A stretch of 64,000 bases of DNA from Mycobacterium intracellulare ATCC 13950 (GCF_000277125.1 NC_016946.1:3100001-3164000), one strand, 5' to 3'. Shown: positions 52,916 through 64,000, counted from the stretch's first letter. Notes: generated from the sequence alone by a model not told the origin. Numbers and translations: made by a program.

Positions 52916-53161
52916 ATGCCCGACGAATCCAGCACTGAAGGTGCCGCCGACGCCGGATACGACGACGCCGGTACGCCGACGTTCGAGTCCGTGCGCGACA
53001 AGATCGAGGCCCGGTACGCGACGGCACAGGGCTCGGCCGAACTCGACGCGGAGTCACCCGAGGGACGATCGGTCGAGGCCGAGTACGACGAGCGCCGTCG
53101 CGCGGCGGCCGAGCGGCTGGCCCAGATCCGCGAGTCGATGCGGCGCGACGACCAGCCGTGA
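52916..53161 (+). CDS. Small charged coiled-coil protein, conserved hypothetical
   Basis: 81 residues with a flexible acidic N-terminus, then a helix-forming charged region (ESVRDKIEARYATAQG, then ERRRAAAERLAQIRESM). The sequence type is familiar from proteins beside uvrA in mycobacteria, sometimes annotated as PspA-like, but no function is established. Convergent with uvrA (82-bp gap). The leaderless -10 supports the start. Confidence 0.78.
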   Translation: MPDESSTEGAADAGYDDAGTPTFESVRDKIEARYATAQGSAELDAESPEGRSVEAEYDERRRAAAERLAQIRESMRRDDQP

Positions 53162-53243
53162 GCGACGCCGGGCGTGTGTCCCCTCAGTGCTCGCCAGATG
53201 CCTTGCCCGACAACGTCATTCGGGCCTTGTCGCGAAAGCGGGC

Positions 53244-56162
53244 TCAGGCGGTGGCTTTACGGCGGCGGGCCGGCCGGCGCGTCGGAGCGCTGGCCGGCGG
53301 CGCGCTGCGCCCGATGACCTCGGCGAGGAACTTCCCGGTGTAACTCTCCGGCACCGCCGCGACGTCCTCCGGAGTGCCTTCCGCGACAACGGTTCCGCCC
53401 TCAGCGCCGCCTTCCGGCCCCATGTCGACGATCCAGTCCGAGGTCTTGATGACGTCCAGGTTGTGTTCGATGACGATGACCGTATTGCCTTTGTCGACAA
53501 GGCCGTTGATGACCTTGAGCAACTTGCGGATGTCGTCGAAATGCAGACCCGTGGTCGGCTCGTCGAGGATGTACACGGTGCGCCCGGTGGATCGCTTTTG
53601 CAGTTCGGCGGCCAGTTTCACGCGCTGCGCCTCGCCGCCGGACAGCGTCGGCGCCGGCTGGCCGAGCCGCACATAACCGAGACCGACGTCGACCAGGGTG
53701 CGCAGATAGCGGTGGATGCCGGTGATCGGCTCGAAGAACTCCGCCGCCTCCTCGATGGACATGTCCAGCACCTCGGAGATGGTCTTGCCCTTGTAGTGCA
53801 CCTCGAGGGTTTCCCGGTTGTAGCGGGCCCCCTGACACACCTCGCACGGCACATACACGTCGGGCAGGAAGTTCATCTCGATCTTGATGGTGCCGTCACC
53901 GGTGCACGCTTCGCAGCGGCCGCCCTTGACGTTGAACGAGAACCGGCCCGGTTGGTAGCCACGGACTTTGGCCTCGGTGGTGGCCGCGAACAGGGTGCGG
54001 ATCTTGTCGAACACGCCGGTGTAGGTGGCCGGGTTCGACCGCGGCGTGCGGCCGATCGGCGACTGATCCACCCGCACCAGCTTGTCCAGGTGGTCCAGCC
54101 CGGTGACCCGAGTGTGGCGGCCGGGGACCAGCCTTGCGCCGTTGAGCCGGTTGGCCAGCACCGCCGCGAGGATGTCGTTGACCAGAGTCGACTTGCCGGA
54201 ACCGGACACGCCGGTCACCGACGTGAGCACGCCGAGCGGGAACGAGACGTCGATGCCGCGCAGGTTGTGCTCGCGGGCGCCGACGACGGTGAGCTGACGG
54301 CGCCGGTCGACGGGACGCCGGATCGCCGGCATCTCGATGCTTTCCTTGCCCGACAGGTAGGCGCCCGTGATCGACTCCTTGTTGGCCAGCAGCTCGCTGT
54401 AGGTGCCGCTGTGCACGATCTGGCCGCCGTGCTCACCGGCCCGCGGGCCGATGTCGACGATCCAGTCGGCGTGCGCGATGGTGTCCTCGTCATGCTCGAC
54501 GACGATCAGCGTGTTGCCCAAACCCCTTAGCCGAGTGAGGGTTTCGATGAGGCGACGGTTGTCGCGCTGATGCAGCCCGATGGACGGCTCGTCGAGCACG
54601 TACAGCACGCCCACCAGCCCGGACCCGATCTGGGTGGCCAGCCGAATGCGTTGCGCCTCACCACCGGACAGCGTGGCGGCCGCGCGGGACAGCGACAGGT
54701 ATTCGAGACCGACGTCGAGCAAAAATCCCAGCCGCGACTGGATTTCCTTGAGCACCTGCCCGGCGATCGCCTGCTCGCGCGGCCCCAGGGTGAGGGTGTT
54801 GAGGAAGTCGGCGCAATCGGAGATCGACAGCTCGCAGACCTCGGCGATGGACTTCTTGCCGCGATTGCCCGCGCTCAGCGACACCGCCAGGATCTCCGGC
54901 TTGAGCCGGGTCCCCTCGCAGACCGGGCAGGGCACGTCACGCATGAAGCCCTCGTAGCGCTCCTTCATCTGCTCGGATTCGGTCTGCGCCATCTTGCGCT
55001 GCAAAAACGCCAGCACGCCCTCGAAATCGGCGTAATAGGAGCGGGTCCGGCCGTACCGGTTGCGGTAGCGCACGTGCACCTGGTGGTCGGAGCCCTCGAG
55101 GATCGCCTTGCGGGCCTTGGCGGGCAGTTTGCGCCACGGGGTGTCGACGTCGAAGCCCAGCTCGTCCCCCAGCCCGGCCATCATCCGGGTGAAGTACTCC
55201 GCGGTGTGGCCCGTCGACCACGGCGCCACCGCACCCTCGGCCAGGGTGCGCTCGGGGTCGGGCACCACCAGGTCGGGGTCGACCTCCTTGCGGATGCCCA
55301 GGCCGCTGCATTCCGGGCAGGCGCCGTACGGCGAGTTGAACGAAAACGACCGCGGCTCCAGGTCGTCGACGGCCAGCGCGTGCCCGTTCGGGCAGGCCAG
55401 CTTCTCGGAGAACCGCTGCTCGCGGTTGTGGGCGTCGTGCTCGTGATCGACGAACTCCAGCACCACGATGCCGTCGGCCAGGTTCAGCGCGGTCTCCACC
55501 GAGTCGGTGAGCCGCTGCTTGGCGCTGGCCTTCACGGTGAGCCGGTCCACCACGACCTCGATGTCGTGCTTCTCCTGCTTCTTCAGCTTCGGCGGATCGG
55601 TCAGCGGATGCACGACGCCGTCGACCCGGACCCGGCTGTAGCCCTGGGCGTTGAGCTTGTCGAAGAGGTCGGCGAACTCGCCCTTGCGGGTGCGCACCAC
55701 CGGCGCGAGCACCTGAAACCGGGTGCCCTCCGGCATCGCCAGCACCTGGTCGACGATTTGCTGGGGCGTCTGGCGGGCGATGCGCTCGCCACACACCGGG
55801 CAGTGCGGGGTGCCGGCGCGGGCGTACAGCAGCCGCAGGTAGTCGTAGACCTCGGTGATGGTGCCGACCGTCGATCGCGGGTTGCGGTTGGTGGACTTCT
55901 GGTCGATCGACACCGCAGGCGATAGGCCCTCGATGAAGTCGACGTCCGGCTTGTCCATCTGCCCGAGGAACTGGCGGGCGTAGGCCGACAGCGACTCCAC
56001 GTAACGCCGCTGCCCCTCGGCGAAGATCGTGTCGAAGGCCAGCGACGATTTGCCCGAACCCGACAGCCCGGTGAAGACGATCAGCGCGTCGCGGGGCAGG
56101 TCGAGGTCGACGCCGCGCAGGTTGTGCTCGCGGGCGCCCTTGATGATCAGACGGTCAGCCAA
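53244..56162 (-). CDS. uvrA: Excinuclease ABC subunit A
   Basis: 972 residues, normal length. Two ABC ATPase modules, each with Walker A ([10 protein letters not shown] near 33; [10 protein letters not shown] near 650) and signature LSGGEAQR, plus Cys zinc modules (CPNGHA/CPECSG and [17 protein letters not shown]). UvrA scans DNA for lesions and loads UvrB in nucleotide excision repair. The promoter element at 56245-56267 is of the DNA-damage type, leaving a leader of about 75 nt. The partner uvrB is 4.7 kb away in the same orientation. Confidence 0.98.
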   Translation of the reverse strand: MADRLIIKGAREHNLRGVDLDLPRDALIVFTGLSGSGKSSLAFDTIFAEGQRRYVESLSAYARQFLGQMDKPDVDFIEGLSPAVSIDQKSTNRNPRSTVGTITEVYDYLRLLYARAGTPHCPVCGERIARQTPQQIVDQVLAMPEGTRFQVLAPVVRTRKGEFADLFDKLNAQGYSRVRVDGVVHPLTDPPKLKKQEKHDIEVVVDRLTVKASAKQRLTDSVETALNLADGIVVLEFVDHEHDAHNREQRFSEKLACPNGHALAVDDLEPRSFSFNSPYGACPECSGLGIRKEVDPDLVVPDPERTLAEGAVAPWSTGHTAEYFTRMMAGLGDELGFDVDTPWRKLPAKARKAILEGSDHQVHVRYRNRYGRTRSYYADFEGVLAFLQRKMAQTESEQMKERYEGFMRDVPCPVCEGTRLKPEILAVSLSAGNRGKKSIAEVCELSISDCADFLNTLTLGPREQAIAGQVLKEIQSRLGFLLDVGLEYLSLSRAAATLSGGEAQRIRLATQIGSGLVGVLYVLDEPSIGLHQRDNRRLIETLTRLRGLGNTLIVVEHDEDTIAHADWIVDIGPRAGEHGGQIVHSGTYSELLANKESITGAYLSGKESIEMPAIRRPVDRRRQLTVVGAREHNLRGIDVSFPLGVLTSVTGVSGSGKSTLVNDILAAVLANRLNGARLVPGRHTRVTGLDHLDKLVRVDQSPIGRTPRSNPATYTGVFDKIRTLFAATTEAKVRGYQPGRFSFNVKGGRCEACTGDGTIKIEMNFLPDVYVPCEVCQGARYNRETLEVHYKGKTISEVLDMSIEEAAEFFEPITGIHRYLRTLVDVGLGYVRLGQPAPTLSGGEAQRVKLAAELQKRSTGRTVYILDEPTTGLHFDDIRKLLKVINGLVDKGNTVIVIEHNLDVIKTSDWIVDMGPEGGAEGGTVVAEGTPEDVAAVPESYTGKFLAEVIGRSAPPASAPTRRPARRRKATA

Positions 56163-56244
56163 CGCCGCCCCTCTCAGGAACTATCTGCTACTTTTCCGCA
56201 GCCACAATGCCGATCCCGGATCGGAGTTGCGCACGGCGCATTCC

Positions 56245-56267
56245 ATGCTATGTGCCCATACCGACAA
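56245..56267 (-). promoter_or_regulatory. RecA-NDp/PafBC-type DNA-damage promoter of uvrA
   Basis: Read on the minus strand: TTGTCGGTA, 8 nt, TAGCAT. The known mycobacterial LexA-independent damage motif is TTGTCRGTG-N8-TAnnnT; this matches 8 of 9 plus the exact spacing and -10. Confidence 0.75.
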
Positions 56268-56282
56268 GCAGTCTGTGACCAG

Positions 56283-56288
56283 TAACGT
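56283..56288 (+). promoter_or_regulatory. -10 element for leaderless mRNA of the MBL-fold gene
   Basis: TAACGT ends 7 nt before ATG 56296, which has no ribosome site. It lies 15 nt from the uvrA promoter element, so the two divergent promoters are nearly back to back. Confidence 0.5.
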
Positions 56289-56295
56289 GGCCGCT

Positions 56296-56994
56296 ATGAC
56301 TGCCCAGGACGGCCCCACTGACAAGCTTGTCGACACCTACACGGGACACGTCGACCCTGGTACCGCGGCCCGCCGGACCCTACCCGGCGCCACGATCATA
56401 AAGGCGTCGGTGGGCCCCATGGACAACAACGCGTATCTGGTGACGTGTTCCGCCACGGGCGAAACCCTGCTCATCGACGCCGCCAACGACGCCGACGACC
56501 TGATCGGCCTGATCCGGCAGCACGCACCGAAGGTGTCGCTGATCGTGACCAGCCATCAGCACTTCGATCACTGGCAGGCGCTCGACGCCGTGGCGAAGGC
56601 GACCGGCGCGCCGACCGCCGCCAACGAGATCGACGCCGAGGCGCTGCCGGTCAAACCGGACCGTTTGCTGGCGGGCGGCGACACCGTGCAGATCGGCGAG
56701 CTGAACTTCGACGTCATCCACCTGCGGGGGCACACCCCCGGATCGATCGCGCTGGCCCTGGACGGACCCGCGACCGGCGGGGTCACGCAGCTGTTCACCG
56801 GCGACTGCCTGTTCCCGGGCGGCGTCGGCAAGACGTGGCAGCCCGGCGATTTCGACCAGCTGCTCGACGACGTCACCACCCGGGTGTTCGACGTGTATGA
56901 CGACGCGACGGTCATCTACCCCGGCCACGGCGACGACACGGTGTTGGGCGCCGAACGCCCCCATCTGAGCGAATGGCGCGCGCGGGGCTGGTAG
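56296..56994 (+). CDS. Metallo-beta-lactamase-fold hydrolase (Rv1637c-type)
   Basis: 232 residues from ATG 56296; the frame is open back to 56029, but that part is antisense to uvrA. Metal-binding motifs: SHQHFDHWQ (HxHxDH), LRGHTPGS (His), GDCLFPGG (Asp) and YPGHGDDT (His), as in glyoxalase II-like hydrolases. Probably a thioester or small-molecule hydrolase with two metal ions; the substrate is unknown. Divergent from uvrA and convergent with the universal stress protein, the same order as M. tuberculosis. Confidence 0.93.
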   Translation: MTAQDGPTDKLVDTYTGHVDPGTAARRTLPGATIIKASVGPMDNNAYLVTCSATGETLLIDAANDADDLIGLIRQHAPKVSLIVTSHQHFDHWQALDAVAKATGAPTAANEIDAEALPVKPDRLLAGGDTVQIGELNFDVIHLRGHTPGSIALALDGPATGGVTQLFTGDCLFPGGVGKTWQPGDFDQLLDDVTTRVFDVYDDATVIYPGHGDDTVLGAERPHLSEWRARGW

Positions 56995-57016
56995 CGCCGG
57001 GCCCGGCGGGCGGCGG

Positions 57017-57460
57017 TTACGTCGTGGTGTGCACGATCAGGACGTCGGTCTTGGCCCGCCGCGAGACGTTGGCCGGCACCGATCCCAGCAGCCGGCCGGC
57101 GATGGTGCTCAGACCGACGTTGCCGACCACGAGCAGGTCCGCCTGCTCTTCCTCGGCGAGGTGCACCAGCGCATCGACCGGCGCCCCCACGATCGGGCGC
57201 TCGTCGATGTTCTGCGCGCCCGCCGCGTGCGCGCGGTCCTTGGCGTCGCGCAGAATCGCGTAAATCGGCGCGGTGCCCGAAACCTTGTAGCTTTCGTCCC
57301 GGAGGGCGTCGGCGGCCCGGGCGTCCTCATGTTGGGGCAAGTACGCCGAGGCGACGATCAGCTTGGCGTCCGGCCCGGCGATCTGCGCCGCCTTCTCCAC
57401 CGCACGCATCGACGAGTCCGAGCCATCGGTTCCTACCACCACAGTCCGATAGGCGCCCAT
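57017..57460 (-). CDS. Universal stress protein (Rv1636/TB15.3-type)
   Basis: 147 residues, a single USP domain. It starts TVVVGTDGSDSS and ends with the nucleotide loop GNVGLSTIAGRLLGS (G-2x-G-9x-G-S pattern), so it binds a nucleotide. The M. tuberculosis homologue binds cAMP in preference to ATP. ATG start with GGGAGGG 4 nt upstream and an inverted repeat just before that. A cytoplasmic cAMP buffer or sensor role fits, with an adenylate cyclase gene elsewhere in the window. Confidence 0.96.
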   Translation of the reverse strand: MGAYRTVVVGTDGSDSSMRAVEKAAQIAGPDAKLIVASAYLPQHEDARAADALRDESYKVSGTAPIYAILRDAKDRAHAAGAQNIDERPIVGAPVDALVHLAEEEQADLLVVGNVGLSTIAGRLLGSVPANVSRRAKTDVLIVHTTT

Positions 57461-57476
57461 TTACCCTCCCAGTTTC

Positions 57477-57492
57477 GGTTGGTCAGCCAACC
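57477..57492. repeat. Inverted repeat in the leader of the universal stress gene
   Basis: GGTTGG (57477-57482), spacer TCAG, CCAACC (57487-57492). A perfect 6-bp dyad about 9 nt upstream of the ribosome site; it could be an operator or an mRNA hairpin affecting translation. Confidence 0.45.
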
Positions 57493-57728
57493 CAAGACAG
57501 TATCGCGTTTGCTCGATGCAGAGGAGATAGATGAACGACACGGTGTGGCGTGGCACACCCGTGATTTGCGGCGCCTGGCTGGGCCAACGGACAATATCGG
57601 AAATGGCAAAACAATCGAATGCGCGATTCGGCGACGGAAAGCATTGCATGACGCCGCTTTTCGTGAATACGGGCGCGAACTGCAAATGCGGCGGGTGCTG
57701 TTGGTGACCGGTTCGACCGACCGCGCCC

Positions 57729-57734
57729 TACAGT
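57729..57734 (+). promoter_or_regulatory. Possible -10 element of the mannosyltransferase gene
   Basis: TACAGT ends 10 nt before ATG 57745, allowing a transcript with almost no leader. The remaining 57493-57728 divergent region is AT-richer than average and shows no gene. Confidence 0.4.
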
Positions 57735-57744
57735 AACAAGCATC

Positions 57745-59328
57745 ATGTCCATGCCCACCCTCGAGCCGATTTTCGAGCCGCGCGCCGGGGATGTTGTCGA
57801 TAAAACCGTCGCAGCGGGCCCCCGCGGCAGGTTGCTCGATCCGTGGGCGATCGCCCTGTTCGCCACGGCCGTCAGCGCCGCCTGGGCCTGCCGGCCTTCG
57901 CTGTGGTTCGACGAGGGGGCCACGATTTCGGCCGCGGCGAGCCGGACGCTGCCCGAGCTGTGGCGGCTGCTGGGCCACATCGACGCCGTCCACGGTGCGT
58001 ACTACCTGGTGATGCACGGTTGGTTCGCCCTGTTTCCGCCCACCGAGTTCTTCTCGCGCCTGCCCAGCGCCCTTGCCGTGGGCGCCGCGGCCGCAGGGGT
58101 CACGGTGTTCACCAAGAAGTTTGCGACGCGCCCGACGGCGGTGTGCGCGGGCGTCGTCTTCGCCATCCTGCCCCGCACGACGTGGGCCGGCATGGAGGCG
58201 CGTTCCTATGGCTTCGTCGCGGCCGCGTCCGTATGGCTGACGGTGTTGTTCGTGGCCGCCGTCCGGCGCAATCGGCCCCGCTGGTGGATTTGCTACGCGC
58301 TGGCATTGGCGCTGTCGATCCTGCTCAACGTCAACCTGGTGCTGCTGGTGCCGGTGTACGGCGCGATCCTGCCGCTGTTGCTTCCCGGAGGGTCCCGCAG
58401 GTCCCCGGTCGTGTGGTGGGTCGCCAGCTCCGCCGCCGCGGTCGGGGCGATGATCCCGTTCGCGCTGTTCGCCCATGGCCAGGTGTGGCAGGTCGGCTGG
58501 ATCTACCCGGTGAGCTGGCATTACGCGTTCGACATCATCCTGCGGCAGTATTTCGACCACAGCGTCGCCTTCGCGGTGCTGAGCGCGGTCGTGATCGTCG
58601 CGGCGGCGCTGGCCCGGTTGGCCGGCGCGCCGGCCCCGGCCGGTGACCTGCGCCGGTTGTTGACCTTCTGTGTGGTGTGGATGGTCATTCCGACCGCGCT
58701 GGTCGTCATCTATTCCGCCGTCAGCGAGCCGATCTACTACCCGCGCTACCTGATCTTCACCGCGCCCGCGATGGCCATCGTCCTGGCCGTCTGCATCGTC
58801 ACGCTGGCCCGCCGGCCCTGGCCGATGGTCGGCGCGGTGCTGCTGTTCGTCATCGCCGCGGTGCCCAATTACCTGTTCGTCCAGCGTTGGCCGTACGCCA
58901 AGGAGGGCTGGGACTACAGCCAGGTCGCCGACCTGATCGCCGCACACGCCGCCCCCGGCGACTGCCTGATGGTGGACAACACCGTGCCGTGGCGGCCCGG
59001 CCCGATCCGGGCGCTGCTGGCCACCCGGCCGGCGGCCTTCCGGTCGCTGATCGACGTCGAGCGCGGCGTGTACGGCCCGAAGGTCGGCTCGCTGTGGGAC
59101 GGCCATGTGGCCGTCTGGCTGACCACGGCCAAAATCGACAAATGCCCCACCATCTGGACCATTACCAATAAAGACGCCTCGCTGCCGGATCACCAAGCGG
59201 GACAATCGCTCCCGCCCGGAAGCGCATTCGGGCGCGCCCCGGCATACCGATTCCCGGGCTACCTGGGCTTCCACATCGTCGAGCGTTGGCAATTCCATTA
59301 CTCGCAGGTGGTGAAATCCACCCGGTAA
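57745..59328 (+). CDS. capA: GT-C mannosyltransferase, LAM mannose-capping (Rv1635c/CapA-type)
   Basis: 527 residues with about ten membrane helices and the GT-C acidic motif in the first loop (SLWFDEGAT, Asp-Glu near residue 55). The C-terminal 130 residues form a soluble domain outside the membrane. Such enzymes use polyprenyl-phosphomannose; the M. tuberculosis homologue starts the mannose caps on lipoarabinomannan. The caps occur in slow-growing mycobacteria, supporting the species inference. Convergent with the MFS gene (11-bp gap). Confidence 0.9.
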   Translation: MSMPTLEPIFEPRAGDVVDKTVAAGPRGRLLDPWAIALFATAVSAAWACRPSLWFDEGATISAAASRTLPELWRLLGHIDAVHGAYYLVMHGWFALFPPTEFFSRLPSALAVGAAAAGVTVFTKKFATRPTAVCAGVVFAILPRTTWAGMEARSYGFVAAASVWLTVLFVAAVRRNRPRWWICYALALALSILLNVNLVLLVPVYGAILPLLLPGGSRRSPVVWWVASSAAAVGAMIPFALFAHGQVWQVGWIYPVSWHYAFDIILRQYFDHSVAFAVLSAVVIVAAALARLAGAPAPAGDLRRLLTFCVVWMVIPTALVVIYSAVSEPIYYPRYLIFTAPAMAIVLAVCIVTLARRPWPMVGAVLLFVIAAVPNYLFVQRWPYAKEGWDYSQVADLIAAHAAPGDCLMVDNTVPWRPGPIRALLATRPAAFRSLIDVERGVYGPKVGSLWDGHVAVWLTTAKIDKCPTIWTITNKDASLPDHQAGQSLPPGSAFGRAPAYRFPGYLGFHIVERWQFHYSQVVKSTR

Positions 59329-59339
59329 TCCCCGACGGG

Positions 59340-60758
59340 TCAGCCCACGCTGGCGACCGGCCGCGCCTGGCGCGTGGCCCGGGTCGCGGCGTACGACACC
59401 GCCACACCCGCGGCGCTCACCGCGGTGAAGACCGTGAACAACAAATGGGCCGCGACCGCCTCGCCACCGGTGGCGGTGTTGACGACCACTCCGGCCAGTC
59501 CGGCGCCGATCGCCGCGGAGGTCAGCTGGACGGTGTTGATCGCCGCGGAGGCGGCGCCGCCCTCGGCCGGATCGTTGACGCAGGCCATCGCGCGGGCCGA
59601 GAGGTGCGGCCAGGCCATCCCGATGCCGATGCCGGCGACCAGCAGGGCCACCGCCCACAGGGCGGCGGTCCAGTTTGACCCGTCGCCGTGCCGGGCGACC
59701 GCGCCCAGCGCCAGGCCGGACGCGGCCACCAGCGGCGCCACCATGACCACCCGCCCGATCGTGCGCGGATTTTCCAGCGAGGCGCTGACGATTTCGCTGA
59801 CGGTCCAGCCGAGGGCGAGGGCCGCGCCCAGGAAGCCGGCCGCGATCGGCGTGAGGTGGGCCAACCGCTGCCCGAACAGCGGCACATAGGTGTTCACCAT
59901 CGCCGCGCCCATCAGGACACCCATGGTGAGGTAGATCCACTTCAACGGGCCGGGAGAGAACACGCTGGGCGGCAGGATGGCCGCGTGCATGCGCCAGTCG
60001 ACGATCACGAACAGGCCGACCAGCATGATGCCGGCCGCAAGCAGGCCGTAGGTCGCGACGGTGTTGCGGGGAATCTGCGCGCCGCTCACGGCCAGCGCGG
60101 CCACACCGATGATCAGCAGCGACCACACCGGCACCTTCATCCGCGGGATGCCGTTCGTCGGGTCGACGCTGGCCAGCGCGACCGGCACCAGCAGGGCCAT
60201 CAAGACGGTGAGGACGGCCATCGTGACGAACGCCCACCGCCAGATCCCGAGCTGCGCGAACAGGCCGCCCGTCGTGGGCCCGACCACCGTCGCGACGCCC
60301 CACATCGCTGACACCAGCGCCGAGCCCCGCGTCCACAGCCAGCGGGGCAGCGCGGAGTTGATCACCGCGTAGCCCAGGCCGGCCAGCAAGCCCCCGGCCA
60401 CCCCCTGCATCGCGCGGCCAGCAATCAGAACATGCATGGTCGGCGCGGCCGCGCAAACCATGCTGGCGATGCCGAACACGGCGAGTCCGAACAGATACGA
60501 CGACCGCGCCCCGACGCGCAGCAGCATCGGATTGACCATCGTCGCCGCGACCACCGACCCGACCAGGTACAGCGTCGTCACCCACGCGTAGAGCCGGCTT
60601 CCGCCGATCTCGGCGATCGTGTTGGGCAACAAGCTGGTGGTCAGGAACTCGTTGGTGGCGTACAGCGCTACCCCACCGGCTAGCAGGATTGACGTCCTCA
60701 GATACCGGGCGCCCAGCAGCTCTCGCCAGCCGCCGGTGATAGTCGCCGCGTCGGTCAC
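59340..60758 (-). CDS. MFS drug efflux transporter (Rv1634-type)
   Basis: 472 residues with 13 or 14 hydrophobic segments, DHA2-like. GRAMQGVAGGLLAGLGYAVI and the VVGPTTGGLFAQ motif C mark a drug/proton antiporter. The M. tuberculosis homologue has been linked to fluoroquinolone efflux. GTG start; 57 bp after uvrB on the same strand, so it may ride on uvrB read-through. Confidence 0.93.
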   Translation of the reverse strand: MTDAATITGGWRELLGARYLRTSILLAGGVALYATNEFLTTSLLPNTIAEIGGSRLYAWVTTLYLVGSVVAATMVNPMLLRVGARSSYLFGLAVFGIASMVCAAAPTMHVLIAGRAMQGVAGGLLAGLGYAVINSALPRWLWTRGSALVSAMWGVATVVGPTTGGLFAQLGIWRWAFVTMAVLTVLMALLVPVALASVDPTNGIPRMKVPVWSLLIIGVAALAVSGAQIPRNTVATYGLLAAGIMLVGLFVIVDWRMHAAILPPSVFSPGPLKWIYLTMGVLMGAAMVNTYVPLFGQRLAHLTPIAAGFLGAALALGWTVSEIVSASLENPRTIGRVVMVAPLVAASGLALGAVARHGDGSNWTAALWAVALLVAGIGIGMAWPHLSARAMACVNDPAEGGAASAAINTVQLTSAAIGAGLAGVVVNTATGGEAVAAHLLFTVFTAVSAAGVAVSYAATRATRQARPVASVG

Positions 60759-60815
60759 CCCTCTACCGTATGGGGTGCCGCGGGGTTACCCGGCGCAGAT
60801 CGGTTGCCAGCAAAC

Positions 60816-62993
<2,178 letters not shown>

Positions 62994-62999
62994 GCCACC

Positions 63000-63022
63000 A
63001 GGGTAGAGGCGATCACCGACAA
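63000..63022 (-). promoter_or_regulatory. RecA-NDp/PafBC-type DNA-damage promoter of uvrB
   Basis: Read on the minus strand: TTGTCGGTG (63014-63022), 8 nt, TACCCT (63000-63005). This is an exact match to TTGTCRGTG-N8-TAnnnT. The -10 ends 6 nt before the ATG, so the mRNA should be leaderless. Confidence 0.85.
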
Positions 63023-63310
63023 GTGCCTTGGAGCTGGTCTTTGCAGGTCGTCGTCCTGACGGTTGAGGGATTCGCTCATGGAGGATCTTGGTAAAGACGA
63101 GGCTGCGTCTTTGGTCGAGCTTGGTTTTGGCTGGCGCTAGACGGGGGCGCTCCGGTCGACGGCGTATACCGATACGCCTCAGAGATGCTCGACGTCCGGT
63201 CAGGGAGGTTCTCGCGCGGATAGCCGAACCACCAAATAGTGTCTGGCTCTCCCGGTTGGCGGGAGGACGAGGACGGCTGGTTTTCCTCGAAGTCGACCAG
63301 AAAGTAGTAC
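63023..63310. other. Gene-free region between uvrB and the edge gene, with hairpins
   Basis: No convincing gene. A 20-codon frame (ATG 63078 to TAG) is too short to support. Two perfect inverted repeats lie here: GGCGTAT-ACCG-ATACGCC (63161-63178) and CTCCCG-GTTGG-CGGGAG (63249-63265). They may act as back-up terminators for the leftward edge gene. Confidence 0.45.
63161..63178. repeat. Perfect 7-bp inverted repeat
   Basis: GGCGTAT (63161-63167), ACCG, ATACGCC (63172-63178), upstream of uvrB and downstream of the edge gene. Operator or hairpin; no partner gene is clear. Confidence 0.4.
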
Positions 63311-63333
63311 AGGACGGCCCCCGCGGCCGTCCT
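63311..63333 (-). terminator. Hairpin terminator of the edge gene
   Basis: AGGACGGCC (63311-63319), loop CCCGC, GGCCGTCCT (63325-63333). The perfect 9-bp stem begins 3 nt after the stop codon at 63337. There is no U-tract, which is usual for mycobacterial terminator hairpins. Confidence 0.7.
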
Positions 63334-63336
63334 CGG

Positions 63337-64000
63337 CTAACCCGCGGGACGCGTCCACGTCCGGGTGACCGGGTCGCATTGCAGCAGGTAGCCGTCGCTG
63401 GAGGTGCTCATGGCGAACACCGAGGTGCCCGGCCGGTCGCACGAGCTACCGGCCGCGTGCACGCCCATCGTGATCGGGGCCTTGGCCCAGCTGCTGCCCT
63501 CGCACACGATCTGCTCGTTGTTGGTCGGGTCGTAGGCGACCTTGCCGACATCGGCGCACAACCCGCCCAGCACGGGCGGCGCCGGGGCGGACGCGGTGGT
63601 CGAGGCGTTGATGACCTGGGTGGGGTCGCCCAACGCCACGCCGGCCGGCGCGGCGCCGGCCCGGGTGGCCACCACGGGCACCCGGACCACCGCCCCCTGA
63701 GCGCCGCACTCGTTGCTGAGCACGGTCTCGGTCTGCGTGCCCCGCAGCGTGCCGTCGGCCTGCGGCGCCAGCGACCACGCGACGGTTTCCTGCTGGGTGG
63801 CAGGCGCGTGTCCGTTCGGCTGGGCGCAGCCCACTCGCAGCTGCTCGGGCGCGCCTTGCCAGTAGCCACCCACGTAGCGCAACGTGTCGGCCTGGCCGCC
63901 GCCGGTGGTGCTGGCCAGTTGGTGGGTGGCATCGTCCAGCTGGGTCCCGGTGGCCGCGCATCCGTTGGTCGTGCAGGCCGACCGGAACGCCCACCAGTCG
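63337..64000 (-). CDS. Secreted or kinase-ectodomain-like protein, C-terminal part (5' end outside window)
   Basis: At least 220 residues, open to the window edge. It begins at the edge with [20 protein letters not shown], a WxFRSxC...GCxATG pattern seen in extracytoplasmic domains of mycobacterial Ser/Thr kinases and related secreted proteins. There are several Cys residues (likely disulfides) and an Ala/Pro-Thr linker before a second Cys-containing module ([24 protein letters not shown]). No kinase core or signal peptide is visible because the N-terminus is missing. In M. tuberculosis Rv1632c lies here; I cannot show this is the same gene. Confidence 0.7.
   Translation of the reverse strand, partial: DWWAFRSACTTNGCAATGTQLDDATHQLASTTGGGQADTLRYVGGYWQGAPEQLRVGCAQPNGHAPATQQETVAWSLAPQADGTLRGTQTETVLSNECGAQGAVVRVPVVATRAGAAPAGVALGDPTQVINASTTASAPAPPVLGGLCADVGKVAYDPTNNEQIVCEGSSWAKAPITMGVHAAGSSCDRPGTSVFAMSTSSDGYLLQCDPVTRTWTRPAG

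Noticed and set aside
53206..53226. Hairpin GCCCGA...TCGGGC between the small gene and uvrA
   Set aside because: Six-bp stem with a nine-nt loop and no U-tract; too weak to call as a terminator.
56029..56295. N-terminal extension of the MBL-fold protein
   Set aside because: Antisense to the first part of uvrA and its promoter; the leaderless -10 at 56283 fixes the ATG at 56296.
57433..60585. Long minus-strand open frame of 1050 codons
   Set aside because: It is antisense to the mannosyltransferase gene and overlaps the MFS gene in another frame; the translation is Arg/Gly/Asp-rich without domains, a high-GC shadow.
63078..63140. 20-codon frame upstream of uvrB
   Set aside because: Too short, no ribosome site or known family; cannot be told from chance.

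Overview
This is a high-GC mycobacterial chromosome segment. Gene content and order match, in inverted orientation, the Rv1633 to Rv1668c stretch of M. tuberculosis (uvrB, MFS efflux, LAM-capping mannosyltransferase, universal stress protein, uvrA, lysX, infC-rpmI-rplT-tsnR, pheST, argCJBDFRGH, pks10-7-8/17-9-11, ABC-F). LysX and the ManLAM cap transferase suggest a slow-growing species. It is unlikely to be the tuberculosis complex: argC and pheT are only 46 bp apart (no PE_PGRS30), no PE17 lies near the cyclase, Pks8 and Pks17 are one protein, and a block of about 9 kb sits between lysX and uvrA. The species assignment is inference.

Layout. 1-2018: the end of an ABC-F ATPase gene and a DUF222/HNH (13E12-type) gene. 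2075-20357 (minus): a polyketide cluster read pks10, pks7, pks8/17, pks9, pks11. Type III synthases flank three type I proteins. Pks9 has Gln in place of the ketosynthase Cys and looks like a KSQ-AT-ACP loading module; Pks8/17 and Pks7 are full KS-AT-DH-ER-KR-ACP modules. 20469-28924 (minus): the complete arginine operon, nearly every junction overlapping, with an ArgR-box-like palindrome before argC. 28971-34388 (minus): pheT, pheS, a rhomboid-like membrane protein and an adenylate cyclase. 34590-43594: a DUF2236 protein, tsnR, the infC operon (ATC start, attenuator-like terminator in its leader), lysX, a membrane esterase and a DUF6653 protein.

43665-52578 is the most unusual part: a TetR regulator with a large dyad operator, a ThiF(E1-like)-nitroreductase fusion of the Rv1355c (MoeY) type, two SAM methyltransferases, a cytochrome P450, a GAF-GGDEF-EAL c-di-GMP enzyme (Rv1354c type) and a GNAT-fold protein resembling LuxI/FeeM acyl-amino-acid synthases. 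In M. tuberculosis the Rv1353c-Rv1355c genes lie elsewhere. I read the block as a candidate pathway for a small acylated, modified signal or metabolite, with c-di-GMP control built in.

52916-64000: a small coiled-coil protein, uvrA, a metallo-beta-lactamase-fold protein, a cAMP-binding-type universal stress protein, the mannosyltransferase, an efflux pump, uvrB, and the end of a secreted or membrane-anchored protein. uvrA and uvrB both carry the RecA-independent DNA-damage promoter (RecA-NDp/PafBC type). Several promoters place a TAnnnT -10 element 6-8 nt before the start codon, consistent with leaderless mRNAs.
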